DNA of 64,000 nt from Streptomyces griseosporeus. GTDB lineage: Bacteria > Actinomycetota > Actinomycetes > Streptomycetales > Streptomycetaceae. Shown in pieces: positions 31,967-40,398 of the stretch. Made by a program: the position numbers and the translations under genes. Location of the stretch: NCBI RefSeq assembly GCF_014656055.1, contig NZ_BNBR01000001.1, positions 372,001 to 436,000 on the forward strand, given 5' to 3'. The notes below the pieces were generated by a model, which was not told the origin of the DNA, did not search any database, and saw only the letters and a list, made by a program, of their open reading frames with translations. How positions within the stretch are numbered: the first letter of the stretch is position 1; each line of letters opens with the position of its first letter.

Positions 31967-32801
31967 TCAGGTGAGGGCGAGGAGGCTGACCGCGACGGCG
32001 GCCGTGCCGAGGCCGACGAGCTGGCCGCGGTGGATGCGTTCGGCGAGGACACCGCGAGCCAGCAGGACGGTGCCTGCCGGGTAGAGGGCGGTGATGACGG
32101 CGACGACGGTGAGGTCGCCGCTGCGGGCGGCGAGCAGGAAGAGCAGGTTCGCCAGGGAGTCCAGGACTCCCGCGGTGGCCGACAGCGCGTAGGCGGGGCG
32201 CTCGGGGCCGAGCCTGCGGCGCAGGAGGCCGGCGGCGGCCAGGGTGACGGCGGAGGAGACGGCCCGGCCGACGATCAGCGGGGCGACGCCGCTGCCGGAC
32301 GGCGCCTGGTGCAGGCAGACGAGCTGCAGGGCGATGGCGGCGCCCGCGCCGAAGGCCAACAGCAGCGCCGTGCGGGAGGGGCGGGCCGAGCCCGCGCCGT
32401 GTCCGGCGCTGACCAGGACGACGGCCAGCAGGGCGAGGGGCAGCCCGATGACGCCGGCGGCGGTCAGGTGTTCGCCCTGGACTAGGCCGACGGCGACCGG
32501 CAGCGCGGCGGAGACGAGTGCGGTCACCGGCGAGAGGACGTTCACCGGGCCGATCGCGAGGGTGCGGTACAGCAGGGCGAAGGCGGCGGCCGAGGCGACC
32601 CCGGACGCGGCGCCCCAGCCGAGGGCCGCCGTACTGAACGACGCGCCGAGCACCGGCCACAGCAGCAGCTCGACCGCGAGGCTGGCCGGGGCGGCCACCA
32701 GCACGGTCCGCAGCACATGGGCCTTGCGGGCGCCGAGGCCGCCGAGGAAGTCGGCGCACGTAGGCGAGTGAGCTGCCCAGGGCCAGCAGCAGAGCGATCA
32801 C
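31967..32801 (-). pseudogene. EamA/DMT-family transporter with frameshift after the first helix
   Basis: The GTG at 32801 with AAGGGA upstream starts V-I-A-L-L-L-A-L-G-S-S-L-A-Y, the normal first half-helix of an EamA protein. The frame then changes near 32756-32762. The rest continues in another phase as A-D-F-L-G-G-L-G-A-R-K-A-H-V-L-R-T and nine hydrophobic helices to the stop at 31967. Restoring two bases (TACGTGC to TACGGGTGC on the coding strand) would give the usual Y-G-C-A-D-F-L-G-G. So this is either a 2-bp deletion or a sequencing error in a C run. A truncated product from the GTG at 32716 is possible. Confidence 0.8.
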
Positions 32802-32849
32802 GGCACATCCCTTACCATTCCAGCAGAACGGCTCCACGGTACAACGAAC

Positions 32850-32884
32850 CGACCGCCCGGTGTCAACGTAACGACCACCCGGTG
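32850..32884. promoter_or_regulatory. 22-bp-spaced direct repeats, XRE-cupin operator candidate
   Basis: CGACCGCCCGGTG (32850-32862) and CGACCACCCGGTG (32872-32884) match at 12 of 13 positions and are spaced 22 bp apart, two helical turns. They lie between the EamA group (minus) and the XRE-cupin gene (plus, start 32920). Two proteins on one DNA face, or one dimer, could bind. The adjacent XRE-cupin protein is the obvious candidate. Confidence 0.5.
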
Positions 32885-32919
32885 CATCGGAACGACCTAC
32901 CCCCAAGGACGGTGATGAG

Positions 32920-33504
32920 GTGGCCGAGACAGCCACGGCACTGCGGACGGTCGCCCACAACGTCCGGGCGGCCCGGATCCGCGCGGGCCTGTCACTGGAG
33001 GAACTCGGCCGGCGCGCCCAGGTCAGCAAGGGCGCCCTGGTCGCACTGGAGAAGGCGCAGGGCAACCCCAACCTGGCCACCCTGGTCCGGCTGGCCGACA
33101 CCCTGGGCATCTCGGTGTCCGCGCTGATGCAGGGACCGCACGAGGGGCGGGTGCGGATCGCGGCAGCCGATGCCGTGGCCCCGCTGTGGACCGGCGAGCG
33201 GGGCAGCGAGGCGCGGCTCATGCTGACGACCTCCGGCCCGGCGCCGGTCGAGGTGTGGCGCTGGCGCCTGGAGCCGGACGAGGAGTATCCGAGCCATCCC
33301 CATCAGGCGGGCGTCGTGGAGACGGTCAGCGTCACGGCCGGCCGGATGGTCCTGGTCGTCGACGGTACGGAACACACGCTGGAAGCGGGCCAGACGGCCA
33401 CGTTCGACGGCGACACGTCCCACACCTACCGCGGCGCGGGCACCGGGCCCTGCCACCTGATCATGACGGTCCACCTGCCCCCGGGGCCCGCGGCCGGGGG
33501 CTGA
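32920..33504 (+). CDS. XRE regulator with C-terminal cupin sensor domain
   Basis: This encodes 194 aa from a GTG. Residues about 8-65 form a helix-turn-helix (RAARIRAGLSLEELGRRAQV, SKGALVALEKAQGNPNLATL). Residues about 105-185 form a cupin: E-E-Y-P-S-H-P-H-Q-A-G-V-V-E-T-V-S-V, then VVDGTEHTLEAGQTATFDGD and T-S-H-T-Y-R-G. These regulators sense small organic ligands or metal-bound compounds. Divergent to the EamA/PaiB/B3/4 group and most likely its repressor. Confidence 0.92.
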   Translation: MAETATALRTVAHNVRAARIRAGLSLEELGRRAQVSKGALVALEKAQGNPNLATLVRLADTLGISVSALMQGPHEGRVRIAAADAVAPLWTGERGSEARLMLTTSGPAPVEVWRWRLEPDEEYPSHPHQAGVVETVSVTAGRMVLVVDGTEHTLEAGQTATFDGDTSHTYRGAGTGPCHLIMTVHLPPGPAAGG

Positions 33505-33513
33505 GCGGCCCGA

Positions 33514-33537
33514 GGCTGGGCCGGCCGGCCCCAGGCC
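33514..33537. terminator. GC-rich imperfect hairpin between convergent genes
   Basis: GGCTGGGCCGG and CCGGCCCCAGGCC can pair with two single-base bulges, in the 129-bp gap between the convergent XRE-cupin and 186-aa hypothetical genes. There is no T-tract, as is usual in Streptomyces. It is a plausible bidirectional terminator but pairing is imperfect. Confidence 0.35.
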
Positions 33538-33633
33538 GACGGCGCGCCTACGGCGCCGGCCGCACTGGAGAGCTGAGCGGACCAGGCCACCCGCCGACTC
33601 TGCCGGGAAGCGGCACCGGCGCCGGGCCGGTGC

Positions 33634-34194
33634 TCAGGGTTCCACCCCGCAGCGTCGCGCGATCGCTTCCAGGCGTTCCAGTTCCCGGCGTGCCGCTGTC
33701 AGGTGGGCGAGGTCGAGGGCCATGCCCGCGCGGGCGCAGACGTAGAGGATGTCCTCACGGGTGGCGGCGTCGAGGCCGGGGGCGGTCCGGAGGCGGCGGC
33801 CCGTGACGCGCAGGTAGAGGGCGACGCTGTCCAGGTCCTCCCGAAGCTGGAGCGGAAGGACCTGCCGTAGCTCGTCCTTGGCGTAGTCACGTGCCTGGCA
33901 GTCCGCCGCGCAGGGGTCGGGCTCCACGGGGGCGAAGGCAAGGCCGGCGTCACGGGCCTCGTCGTACATCTCTCCCAACAGGGTGCGCGCGTAGGCGGGA
34001 TCGCCCTCGGCGGCTGCCGTGCGGGCCGACTCCAGCAGGGCCCCCAGTTGGGCGCGGACCTCGGGATCCTCGCCCGTACGGGCGTTCAGATAGCCGGACC
34101 ACACGTCGAACGCCTTGCTCAACTCGGCATCCAGCATGATCTCGTACACGTCCGGCAACTCCGCCGCCCTTTCCGCCGCCCTGCCCCGTCCCAC
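33634..34194 (-). CDS. Hypothetical 186-aa helical protein
   Basis: This encodes 186 aa from a GTG. It is helical and acidic, with ELSKAFDVWSGYLNARTGED and AYARTLLGEMYDEARDAGLA, a small Cys pair in D-P-C-A-A-D-C-Q-A-R-D, and a C-terminal L-E-R-L-E-A-I-A-R-R-C. I do not recognise a family. No signal peptide or transmembrane segment. It starts the minus strand after a convergent boundary and is not clearly part of an operon. Confidence 0.6.
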   Translation of the reverse strand: MGRGRAAERAAELPDVYEIMLDAELSKAFDVWSGYLNARTGEDPEVRAQLGALLESARTAAAEGDPAYARTLLGEMYDEARDAGLAFAPVEPDPCAADCQARDYAKDELRQVLPLQLREDLDSVALYLRVTGRRLRTAPGLDAATREDILYVCARAGMALDLAHLTAARRELERLEAIARRCGVEP

Positions 34195-34332
34195 CCCGTC
34201 CTGACCTGTCCTGACGTGGACGGGAGCGGACAGGATAGGGCGGACGCCCGTCTGGTTTCCCGCGAATTACGTCCCCGGACGACGGCGGACAACACCGGCC
34301 GGCCCCTAGGGGCGGGCGGGGCGCGGACGGGG

Positions 34333-34599
34333 TCACAGCTCCAGGGCGAGTCCCCATACCAGCGCGGCCACGCCGAGGAAGGGCGCCAGCAGCATCACGA
34401 GGAAGGCCAGGGTGGAGAGTTGGCCCGGATCCTGTTGTCCGGCCTCCCGCCACTGCCCGTTACTCCACGCCACGGCCACGAACAGGGCGATCGCCGCCCA
34501 GTAGGGGCCGTCGTGCCGGAAGAGCAGGACCGCCCCCACCGCCAGACACAGGAACGAGAACCCCGCGATGTAGGCAGGCTTGATGCCGTAGAGCGTCAA
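34333..34599 (-). CDS. Small three-helix membrane protein (TTG start)
   Basis: This encodes 88 aa beginning M-T-L-Y-G-I-K-P-A-Y-I. Three hydrophobic segments are present (IAGFSFLCLAVGAVLLF, WAAIALFVAVAWSNGQW, TLAFLVMLLAPFLGVAALVW). The codon at the start position is TTG, but GGGGGAGA lies at the right distance upstream on the minus strand and no ATG or GTG fits better. Function unknown. A 12-bp tandem repeat lies just upstream (34624-34677). Confidence 0.65.
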   Translation of the reverse strand: MTLYGIKPAYIAGFSFLCLAVGAVLLFRHDGPYWAAIALFVAVAWSNGQWREAGQQDPGQLSTLAFLVMLLAPFLGVAALVWGLALEL

Positions 34600-34623
34600 C
34601 TTCTCTCCCCCGATTTCCAGTTG

Positions 34624-34677
34624 GTCGACAAGTCAGTCGATGAGTCAGTCAATGAGTGGGTCCATGAGTCGGTCATG
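34624..34677. repeat. 12-bp tandem repeat, four copies plus partial
   Basis: Units of GTCNATGAGTCR-type start at 34624, 34636, 34648 and 34660 with a partial fifth to 34677. The sequence lies between the 5' end of the small membrane-protein gene and the stop of the 130-aa hypothetical gene. It is non-coding by present annotation. One plus-strand frame would read a four-residue periodic acidic peptide, but no start or ribosome-binding site supports it. Confidence 0.75.
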
Positions 34678-34710
34678 GAGACGACGGCCGCGCTGACGCG
34701 GCGCAGTCGG

Positions 34711-35103
34711 TCAGGGGCCGCCGTAGCCGCCCGTCTCGTCCTCGGGGTCCTCGGTCGCGTACAGGGAAGGCCCCAGGCGCCGCGCCAGTTCGTTCCCGAA
34801 GACTTGTGTCCGGGTCACGCTGCCGTCGGCTTCCCTCGCCAGTTCCGCGTAGAACGCCATGTCGATCCAGTCGCCGGGATGGTGGTGGAAGAGCTCGACC
34901 GTGGCCTGCGGATACTCCGCGCGCAGCCGGGCGAACGCCTCCTCGACCCCCTCCGCCCTCATCGCGCCCGGACCGCTGATCACCGCCGTCAGCCGGCCGG
35001 CCTCCCACTGCCACACCCGGAGGTGCACACTGCCCATCACGTCGAGACCCTGCCATGGGTCTTCGTCCCGGATCAGCTCCGGGTACTCGGCTTCACCGGC
35101 CAT
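34711..35103 (-). CDS. Hypothetical 130-aa protein
   Basis: This encodes 130 aa from an ATG (35103). Motifs are L-I-R-D-E-D-P-W-Q-G-L-D-V-M-G-S-V-H-L, AVISGPGAMRAEGVEEAFAR and V-E-L-F-H-H-H-P-G-D-W-I-D-M-A-F-Y. It is a small alpha/beta protein with a histidine cluster (H-H-H-P-G-D), perhaps a metal site. No family recognised. A long upstream extension to 35142 has no better start. Confidence 0.6.
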   Translation of the reverse strand: MAGEAEYPELIRDEDPWQGLDVMGSVHLRVWQWEAGRLTAVISGPGAMRAEGVEEAFARLRAEYPQATVELFHHHPGDWIDMAFYAELAREADGSVTRTQVFGNELARRLGPSLYATEDPEDETGGYGGP

Positions 35104-35138
35104 CCGCCCCCCCCTGTGCTCTGCCGTTGCCGACAGTG

Positions 35139-35945
35139 TCACCTCCGGTGGTGCGCCGTGTACACGGTCGCGGTCATGGGCGCCGTCACCCGTCCGGCGC
35201 CGAGGCGTTCCGTCATCCTCCGCGCCACCGCGGCCCGGAGGGCCTGGGCATCGGCACGGTCCTGCACAGCGGCGCTCACCGGTGTGCCGGTGAGGAACCC
35301 GACGGCGACGGACTCGGCCGACTCCGCCTCACCCTGCAACGTCACCTCCTCGACCTCGGCCAACACCAGTCCCGCGTCCGCGAGTTCGGCGGCGACCACG
35401 GACGGATCCGTGTAGCCGTGCGGCACTTCCCTCAGGAACTGGGGCGCGCCCTCGGGCATGCATTCGTCCAGGGCGCTCTGGACGGCGGCATCGAAGCCAT
35501 GCGAGTCCAGCGGGCCCCAGCTGCTGAACAGGAACCGTCCGTGCGGCGCCAGGACTCTGCGCACCTCGGCGAAGGCCGCCCTCTTGTCGGGGAAGAACAT
35601 CACCCCGAACTGGCACACGACCAGGTCGAAGCCGCCGTCCGGGAAGGGCAGCTCCTGGGCGTCCGCCTGCCGCCATCGCGCACGCGGCTCCCGCGCGGAC
35701 CCCGTCGCCACCATCGCGTCGTTGAGGTCGGTCGCCACCACCGAGGCCTCGGGCACTGCCGCGAGCAGGGCCGAGGTCAGCACTCCCGTCCCCGCGGCGA
35801 GCTCCAGCACACTGCGAGGCCGCAGCGCCGCCGCCCTTGCGGCCAGGTCCGCGGCGAACGGGCGGAAGAGGACCGGCACGAGGTGGCGTTCGTACGCCTC
35901 GGGCATGGACCGGGTCCACCGCCGGTTCACATCGTCTGCGCTCAC
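35139..35945 (-). CDS. Class I SAM-dependent methyltransferase
   Basis: This encodes 268 aa from a GTG. The SAM-binding motif I is V-L-E-L-A-A-G-T-G-V-L-T; V-V-A-T-D-L-N motif II; A-D-A-Q-E-L-P-F-P-D-G-G-F-D-L-V-V-C-Q-F-G motif III/IV. These match the UbiE-like group that methylates small molecules or quinones. TAGTGT lies 7 nt before the GTG on the minus strand, a leaderless-type promoter. The acceptor is unknown; no natural-product genes are adjacent. Confidence 0.9.
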   Translation of the reverse strand: MSADDVNRRWTRSMPEAYERHLVPVLFRPFAADLAARAAALRPRSVLELAAGTGVLTSALLAAVPEASVVATDLNDAMVATGSAREPRARWRQADAQELPFPDGGFDLVVCQFGVMFFPDKRAAFAEVRRVLAPHGRFLFSSWGPLDSHGFDAAVQSALDECMPEGAPQFLREVPHGYTDPSVVAAELADAGLVLAEVEEVTLQGEAESAESVAVGFLTGTPVSAAVQDRADAQALRAAVARRMTERLGAGRVTAPMTATVYTAHHRR

Positions 35946-36053
35946 CTCACCGACACTAGCTCCGCGGAGGCGTCCTACGACGGAACGCCTTGGCCGACGC
36001 GACGGGCGCCTCACGCACCTCCCCCGAAGAACGTCGCGAGGTCGTGCTCCAAC

Positions 36054-36497
36054 ATGCACAACAGCGTCCCGAAGTCTGAGGCCCGCCCGGCGGCCGACGC
36101 CGAGTGCGCGGTCACCACAGGAGGTCTGTTTCTGACGGGCCCTGGGGACCGGCGAGCGGGATGCCGCCAGCTCATGGTGGCGGCACAACGACACCCGCCC
36201 CTCTACGCCGCTCTCGTCGCCGAGTGGCAGGCCGCCGGCCGGATGGTCCCCGGCGCTCCGGACGACCAATGGGCCGCCCTCCCCGTCCCTCACCGGAACG
36301 GACACCGCCCTCCCGTCGTTCCCGCGGCAGCACCTCCGGGCCAATGGGAACGGATCGTCGACCTCCCGACCGTACGGCAGGCCAGGCGGGCGTCAGCACC
36401 GACCGAGCGCCGTCCCGCCGCCCGCTCCCCGCGCAGCCACGTCCCGGTCGGCCCGTCGGCGACCGCGAGCCGCCCGCCCCCGTCCGAGGGGCGTTGA
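36054..36497 (+). CDS. Hypothetical 147-aa protein (weakly supported)
   Basis: This encodes 147 aa. The centre has a coding-like stretch, L-M-V-A-A-Q-R-H-P-P-L-Y-A-A-L-V-A-E-W-Q-A-A-G-R, followed by a Pro/Arg-rich C-terminus of low complexity. The ribosome-binding site is weak. No family recognised. It may be real because the region would otherwise be a 630-bp gap between the methyltransferase start and the next gene, but it could equally be spurious. Confidence 0.35.
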   Translation: MHNSVPKSEARPAADAECAVTTGGLFLTGPGDRRAGCRQLMVAAQRHPPLYAALVAEWQAAGRMVPGAPDDQWAALPVPHRNGHRPPVVPAAAPPGQWERIVDLPTVRQARRASAPTERRPAARSPRSHVPVGPSATASRPPPSEGR

Positions 36498-36581
36498 TCA
36501 TCGTCGTACGAACCCGGAGGTGTTCCGTCCGGCACGGGGTATCGGCACTACGTAGGCCGATGACCTGCTGAAGGAGCGAAG

Positions 36582-37007
36582 ATGACCGACGATGCCTACC
36601 TGTTCCTGGTCGACGGGGCCGCCGAGGGGCCGGGTGTGCCGCCCGCCGAGCTCGGTGAGCCGGCCTGCATGGACACCTCCGCCGTCAGCGCCTGGCTCGC
36701 CGCCCACGACGTGACCGCGGTCTCGCCCCGGCTGCGTATCGTGCCGCCGGAGGAGACGGACCTGATCCCCTCCGGTGCCGAGCGGCTGCCCGTGCCCCTG
36801 AGCGAGGAGGAGCTGACCCGGCTGCGCCGCCGGCAGGCCCCCGCGGCGACGACCGCGATCGAGGACGAGCTGCTGGCGTACCGGGACTGCGCCGACGGCC
36901 GGGACGAGCTTCTCGCCCGTGCCCTGGCCGCCGGGGTGCCCGCCCACCGGGTCGCGGAACTGACGGGCGAGGACCTGCGCGTCGTACAGGCGGTCGCCCA
37001 ACGGTGA
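36582..37007 (+). CDS. Hypothetical 141-aa protein
   Basis: This encodes 141 aa with GAAGGAG about 7 nt upstream of the ATG. The C-terminal third has helix-turn-helix-like features: DELLARALAAGVPAHRVAEL then T-G-E-D-L-R-V-V-Q-A-V-A-Q-R, as in small DNA-binding proteins that test whether a residue fits a spiral. The N-terminal part is acidic with S-A-W-L-A-A-H-D-V-T. Not assigned to a family. Followed by a small membrane-protein gene in the same direction. Confidence 0.75.
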   Translation: MTDDAYLFLVDGAAEGPGVPPAELGEPACMDTSAVSAWLAAHDVTAVSPRLRIVPPEETDLIPSGAERLPVPLSEEELTRLRRRQAPAATTAIEDELLAYRDCADGRDELLARALAAGVPAHRVAELTGEDLRVVQAVAQR

Positions 37008-37139
37008 CCGCGGCGAAACGAACGCACCACACAATCCCCCAAGTCCCTTCATAGATGCCGCACTTCGGGGTACCCGGGCGATGAGCCGGCCCTCACCGAC
37101 CAGGTCTCCCCTCCGGGAGATCCCACCGAAGGAGTGCAG

Positions 37140-37394
37140 ATGACCACGCAGTACACCAACCAGCCCACCGGCCAGCAGAGCGCCTCGACCGGCAACGTGC
37201 TGAGCATCATCGCCATCGTGCTCGGCGTGGTCTCCTTGCTCTTCCTGCCGATCGTGTTCGGTCTGATCGGCCTGGTGCTGGCCATCGTCGCCAAGACGGT
37301 CCGGCACGAGCGGCTCTCCACCATCGCCATCGTGGTCAGCGCCGTCGGCCTGATAGGCGGCATGATCCTGGGCGCACTCGTCGTCAACACGTGA
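37140..37394 (+). CDS. Small DUF4190-like membrane protein
   Basis: This encodes 84 aa with AAGGAG 6 nt before the ATG. A Gln/Thr-rich N-terminus (T-T-Q-Y-T-N-Q-P-T-G-Q-Q) precedes two membrane helices (IIAIVLGVVSLLFLPIVFGL, IAIVVSAVGLIGGMILGALV). This is the DUF4190 pattern, a short membrane protein found in many actinobacteria with no known activity. A strong hairpin (37445-37478) ends the transcript. Confidence 0.85.
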   Translation: MTTQYTNQPTGQQSASTGNVLSIIAIVLGVVSLLFLPIVFGLIGLVLAIVAKTVRHERLSTIAIVVSAVGLIGGMILGALVVNT

Positions 37395-37444
37395 GTGGCC
37401 ACCGTGTGAAGGGCGTTCGGGTACGGGTACCTGTGCGCCGCGCA

Positions 37445-37478
37445 GCCCTGGCCGCCTTCCACGAGAGGCGACCAGGGC
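37445..37478. terminator. Bidirectional terminator hairpin
   Basis: GCCCTGG (37445-37451) pairs with CCAGGGC (37472-37478), and CGCCT (37453-37457) with AGGCG (37466-37470), around an 8-base loop with one mismatch. This strong stem lies between the convergent DUF4190-like and Sua5-like genes, about 50 bp after the first and 67 bp after the second stop. It probably serves both. Confidence 0.7.
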
Positions 37479-37544
37479 CGCGTCGTGCACAGGGACCCGC
37501 GCGGCGCGGCGCAGCCGGGTGAGCGTCTGGCCTGCCGGGCGGCG

Positions 37545-38516
37545 TTACGACTGCCGCGGGCCGGCCGCCCGGCGGAGGCGGTTGGCGATGGCGAGGCCCA
37601 GGCCCTCCTCCGGCGGCAGGGACGCGATGATGAGGTCGCAGCCCCGCTGGTCGAGTTCGCGCAGGAAGCCGTACAGCTCGCGGGCGTACCCGGCCATCGA
37701 GGCGGGGACCGGCACCACGGCGTGCGCCTTGACCGGCGTGCCGACGAGGGTGGACGGGAGCAGGACGCCGACCTGGTGGCCCTGCTCCTGCGCGAGCTGT
37801 GCCTCCGCGGCGATCTGCTCCGGCTCGACGAGGACGACCCGGGCGGACGGCGCGTAGTGCGACGGGTGCTGGCCCGGTACCCGGACGTGGCTCGTGGCGG
37901 GGACGTCGAGGGGGCGGTCCAGCACCGCTTCGAGGTCCTCCCGGGTGACGCCGCCGGGGCGGAGGATGGCCGGGGTCTCGCCCGTGACGTCGACGATGGT
38001 CGACTCGACGCCGACGCCGCAGGGGCCGCCGTCGAGGACGAAGTCGACGGCCTCGCCCAGCTCGGCCCGGACATGGTCCGCGGTGGTGGGGCTGACCGAG
38101 CCAAAGCGGTTGGCGGACGGGGCGGTGACTCCACCGCCGAAAGCCTCCAGCAACGCGAGGGCGGCGGGGTGGTCGGGCACGCGCACGGCGACCGTCTCCA
38201 GCCCGCCGGTGGCTTCGAGGGGCACCCTCGGGCCGCGCCGCAGGACGAGCGTGAGGGGCCCGGGCCAGAAGTGCTCGGCCAGCAGGCGCGCCGTCGCGGG
38301 GACCTCCGCGACCCAGTCGGCCAGCTGGTCCGCGCCGCCGATGTGGACGATCAGCGGGTGGGTGGGCGGGCGTCCCTTGACCTGGAAGATGCGCGAGACG
38401 GCGGCGGGATTCTCGGCGTCCGCGCCGAGCCCGTAGACCGTTTCGGTCGGGAGGGCCACCAGGCCCCCGGCGCGCAGCACCTCGGCCGCCTTCTCGATGT
38501 CACTGGTTCTTGCCAT
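37545..38516 (-). CDS. L-threonylcarbamoyladenylate synthase (Sua5/YrdC type)
   Basis: This encodes 323 aa. The YrdC domain has G-G-L-V-A-L-P-T-E-T-V-Y-G-L-G-A-D-A, K-G-R-P-x-T-H-P-L-I-V-H, F-W-P-G-P-L-T-L-V-L and T-A-P-S-A-N-R-F-G-S-V-S-P-T-T. After about residue 205 comes the Sua5 C-terminal domain with H-P-S-H-Y-A-P. The enzyme makes threonylcarbamoyl-AMP from Thr, bicarbonate and ATP, the first step of t6A37 tRNA modification. The long two-domain form is usual in Sua5 proteins. It is downstream of the SWIM-protein gene on the same strand but separated by 82 bp. Confidence 0.92.
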   Translation of the reverse strand: MARTSDIEKAAEVLRAGGLVALPTETVYGLGADAENPAAVSRIFQVKGRPPTHPLIVHIGGADQLADWVAEVPATARLLAEHFWPGPLTLVLRRGPRVPLEATGGLETVAVRVPDHPAALALLEAFGGGVTAPSANRFGSVSPTTADHVRAELGEAVDFVLDGGPCGVGVESTIVDVTGETPAILRPGGVTREDLEAVLDRPLDVPATSHVRVPGQHPSHYAPSARVVLVEPEQIAAEAQLAQEQGHQVGVLLPSTLVGTPVKAHAVVPVPASMAGYARELYGFLRELDQRGCDLIIASLPPEEGLGLAIANRLRRAAGPRQS

Positions 38517-38598
38517 CACTCGCGCAATCTTCTCATCTTCCCGCACGTTCCCTGAACGGCGTGTCCGGGTGCCGGACCCGGAGGCGTATCGGGGCGTC

Positions 38599-40398
38599 TC
38601 ATGCGGGTACCGGGGCGGCTCCCCACGCCTGCGCGCACAGGGCGGACTCGACCGTGTCCGTGTAGACCGCGGCGGCGAGCCAGGCGCGGGCGAAGCGGTC
38701 CGTGTCGGCCGGGAGCAGCCGGCCGAAGGCGTCGCGGGTCCGGTCCGCGGCGGCGGCGTGCAGGTCGCCGAGGAGGTCGGCGGCCGTGGCGAGACCGGCG
38801 GCCCGGAGTCGTACGCCGTCGCCCTGGCCGCCCTGGGTGAACGACAGCACGCGGCGGCCCCCGGACACCGCCTGGTGCACCCGGCGGCGCAGCAGGTGCA
38901 GCGGGGCCTCGTCCCCCGCACCGGCGACGGCCGGGACGGCGGGCGCGGGCACCGGCTCCGTGGGCAGGTCCGCGCGCTGGAGCCGGTCCAGGCCCAGGTC
39001 CACCCGCGCCGCCGGGTCGGCGGGGTGCTCCGCCGCGAGCAGCAGAGCGCGCGGGCGGGGTGCGGGCACCAGGCGGGCCACGACGCGCAGGCGGCTGCCC
39101 GGAGCGCTCGCGAGCAGACGCAGGTTGTCGCGGCAGGGCAGCGCCGGGTCGTCGTGGGCGACCGCCAGGCGTACGGGTACGCCCCCGCAGTCGGCCAGCA
39201 AGCAGTCGCCCGCCGCCTCCCGGACCGTGCCCACCAGCGTCACCTCCAGGAACAGCAGGTCGTGCTCCCCGTTCAGGGCGCGCCGCACCTGCTCGGCTGC
39301 CGGTACGGCCCACAGCCGGTCCAGCGGCTCCTCGCGCCAGGTGGCGCCGGACGCCCGCACCGCCCGTACCCCCGCGCCCGCGCCGAGGCGGCCCGTCGGC
39401 GAGACGGTCGCACCGGAGACGGCCAGCCCTGCCCGGGCCAGTTCCCGGTGGGTCAGGGCCGTGTCACCCATGCGCACGGTCCGGTCGGCGGCGCCGACGG
39501 CCCGGGCCGGCCCGCCCGGCGCCACGTCCGACACCGTGTACAGGCGGCCGTCGGCGTCGGCGGTCCAGGTCACCGCGCCCGCGTAGCCGGTGGCCGTGAG
39601 GACGGGCTCGCTGAAGAGGCCGTACAGGCGCAGGGAGCCGTCGGGGCGGTACGGCTGGCGGGCGGTGCCGCGCAGGTCGGCCAGTTCGGGACCGGTCGCG
39701 TGCGGCAGCCGGTGCGTGACGCCGAGGACTCCGGCCAGTGCCGCGGCGAGGTCGGCGAGGCGGTACCCAGGGTCGGCGGAACGGGCTGCCCGTACCCCGG
39801 TCACCACCGAGACGGCCGCCGCGGAGGCGCGCGGGAGACCGGCGAGGCGCGCGGAGTGCGCGGCGCGCAGCAGCTCCGCCTGGAGGACGGCGCCGGCCCC
39901 GTCCGCTCCGGCTTCCAGGACGGCGGCGGCAGCGTCGTACACCGCCCTGGCCGCGGCGACCCGGCCGGCGGTGGGGGTCTCGTCCGTCTCGGGGGCCCTG
40001 GGCGTCTCGGCGGTGGTGGGCTCCGGTGTCTCTGCCCCGGGGGTAGGGGTCCCGGGCGGGGCGGGCCGCTGTCCCTGCGCCTCCTCCGCCGGGGGCTCGG
40101 GCGGGGCGTCGTCGGCGACCGGCGCGGCGGAGGCGGCGGCCGCGCGGTGCAGGCAGTCGGGGGCCAGCAGGCAGCCGCAGCGGATCGCGTCCGCGCTGGT
40201 CACCGCACCGCCGGGGGCGTCCAGGACGACGTCGGTGTCGTCGTCGACGGCGATCCGGACGCTGTCGCCCTCACGGACGGCCGGACGGGCCAGGAGCTTG
40301 GTGACCCCCGCGTCCAGCCGCTTGCGCAGCCGGGGTGAGAGCGCCGCGACGAGTTCGGCGGTGACGTGCGGGGCGACGGCCGGCAGGTCCGGGCTCAT
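38599..40398 (-). CDS. SWIM zinc-finger protein (YehQ-like)
   Basis: This encodes 599 aa. The SWIM motif C-x-C-x5-C-x-H is at C74, C76, C82 and H84 (R-C-G-C-L-L-A-P-D-C-L-H-R). After a Pro/Glu-rich linker (about 92-145) there is a long helical and beta region with GYAGAVTWTADADGRLYTVS and LHLLRRRVHQAVSGGRRVLS. SWIM domains bind nucleic acid or protein. The ATG overlaps the stop of the VWA gene (ATGA), making it the last gene of the MoxR/VWA/SWIM operon. In E. coli yehQ is the corresponding gene. Function of the system is unknown. Confidence 0.85.
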   Translation of the reverse strand: MSPDLPAVAPHVTAELVAALSPRLRKRLDAGVTKLLARPAVREGDSVRIAVDDDTDVVLDAPGGAVTSADAIRCGCLLAPDCLHRAAAASAAPVADDAPPEPPAEEAQGQRPAPPGTPTPGAETPEPTTAETPRAPETDETPTAGRVAAARAVYDAAAAVLEAGADGAGAVLQAELLRAAHSARLAGLPRASAAAVSVVTGVRAARSADPGYRLADLAAALAGVLGVTHRLPHATGPELADLRGTARQPYRPDGSLRLYGLFSEPVLTATGYAGAVTWTADADGRLYTVSDVAPGGPARAVGAADRTVRMGDTALTHRELARAGLAVSGATVSPTGRLGAGAGVRAVRASGATWREEPLDRLWAVPAAEQVRRALNGEHDLLFLEVTLVGTVREAAGDCLLADCGGVPVRLAVAHDDPALPCRDNLRLLASAPGSRLRVVARLVPAPRPRALLLAAEHPADPAARVDLGLDRLQRADLPTEPVPAPAVPAVAGAGDEAPLHLLRRRVHQAVSGGRRVLSFTQGGQGDGVRLRAAGLATAADLLGDLHAAAADRTRDAFGRLLPADTDRFARAWLAAAVYTDTVESALCAQAWGAAPVPA

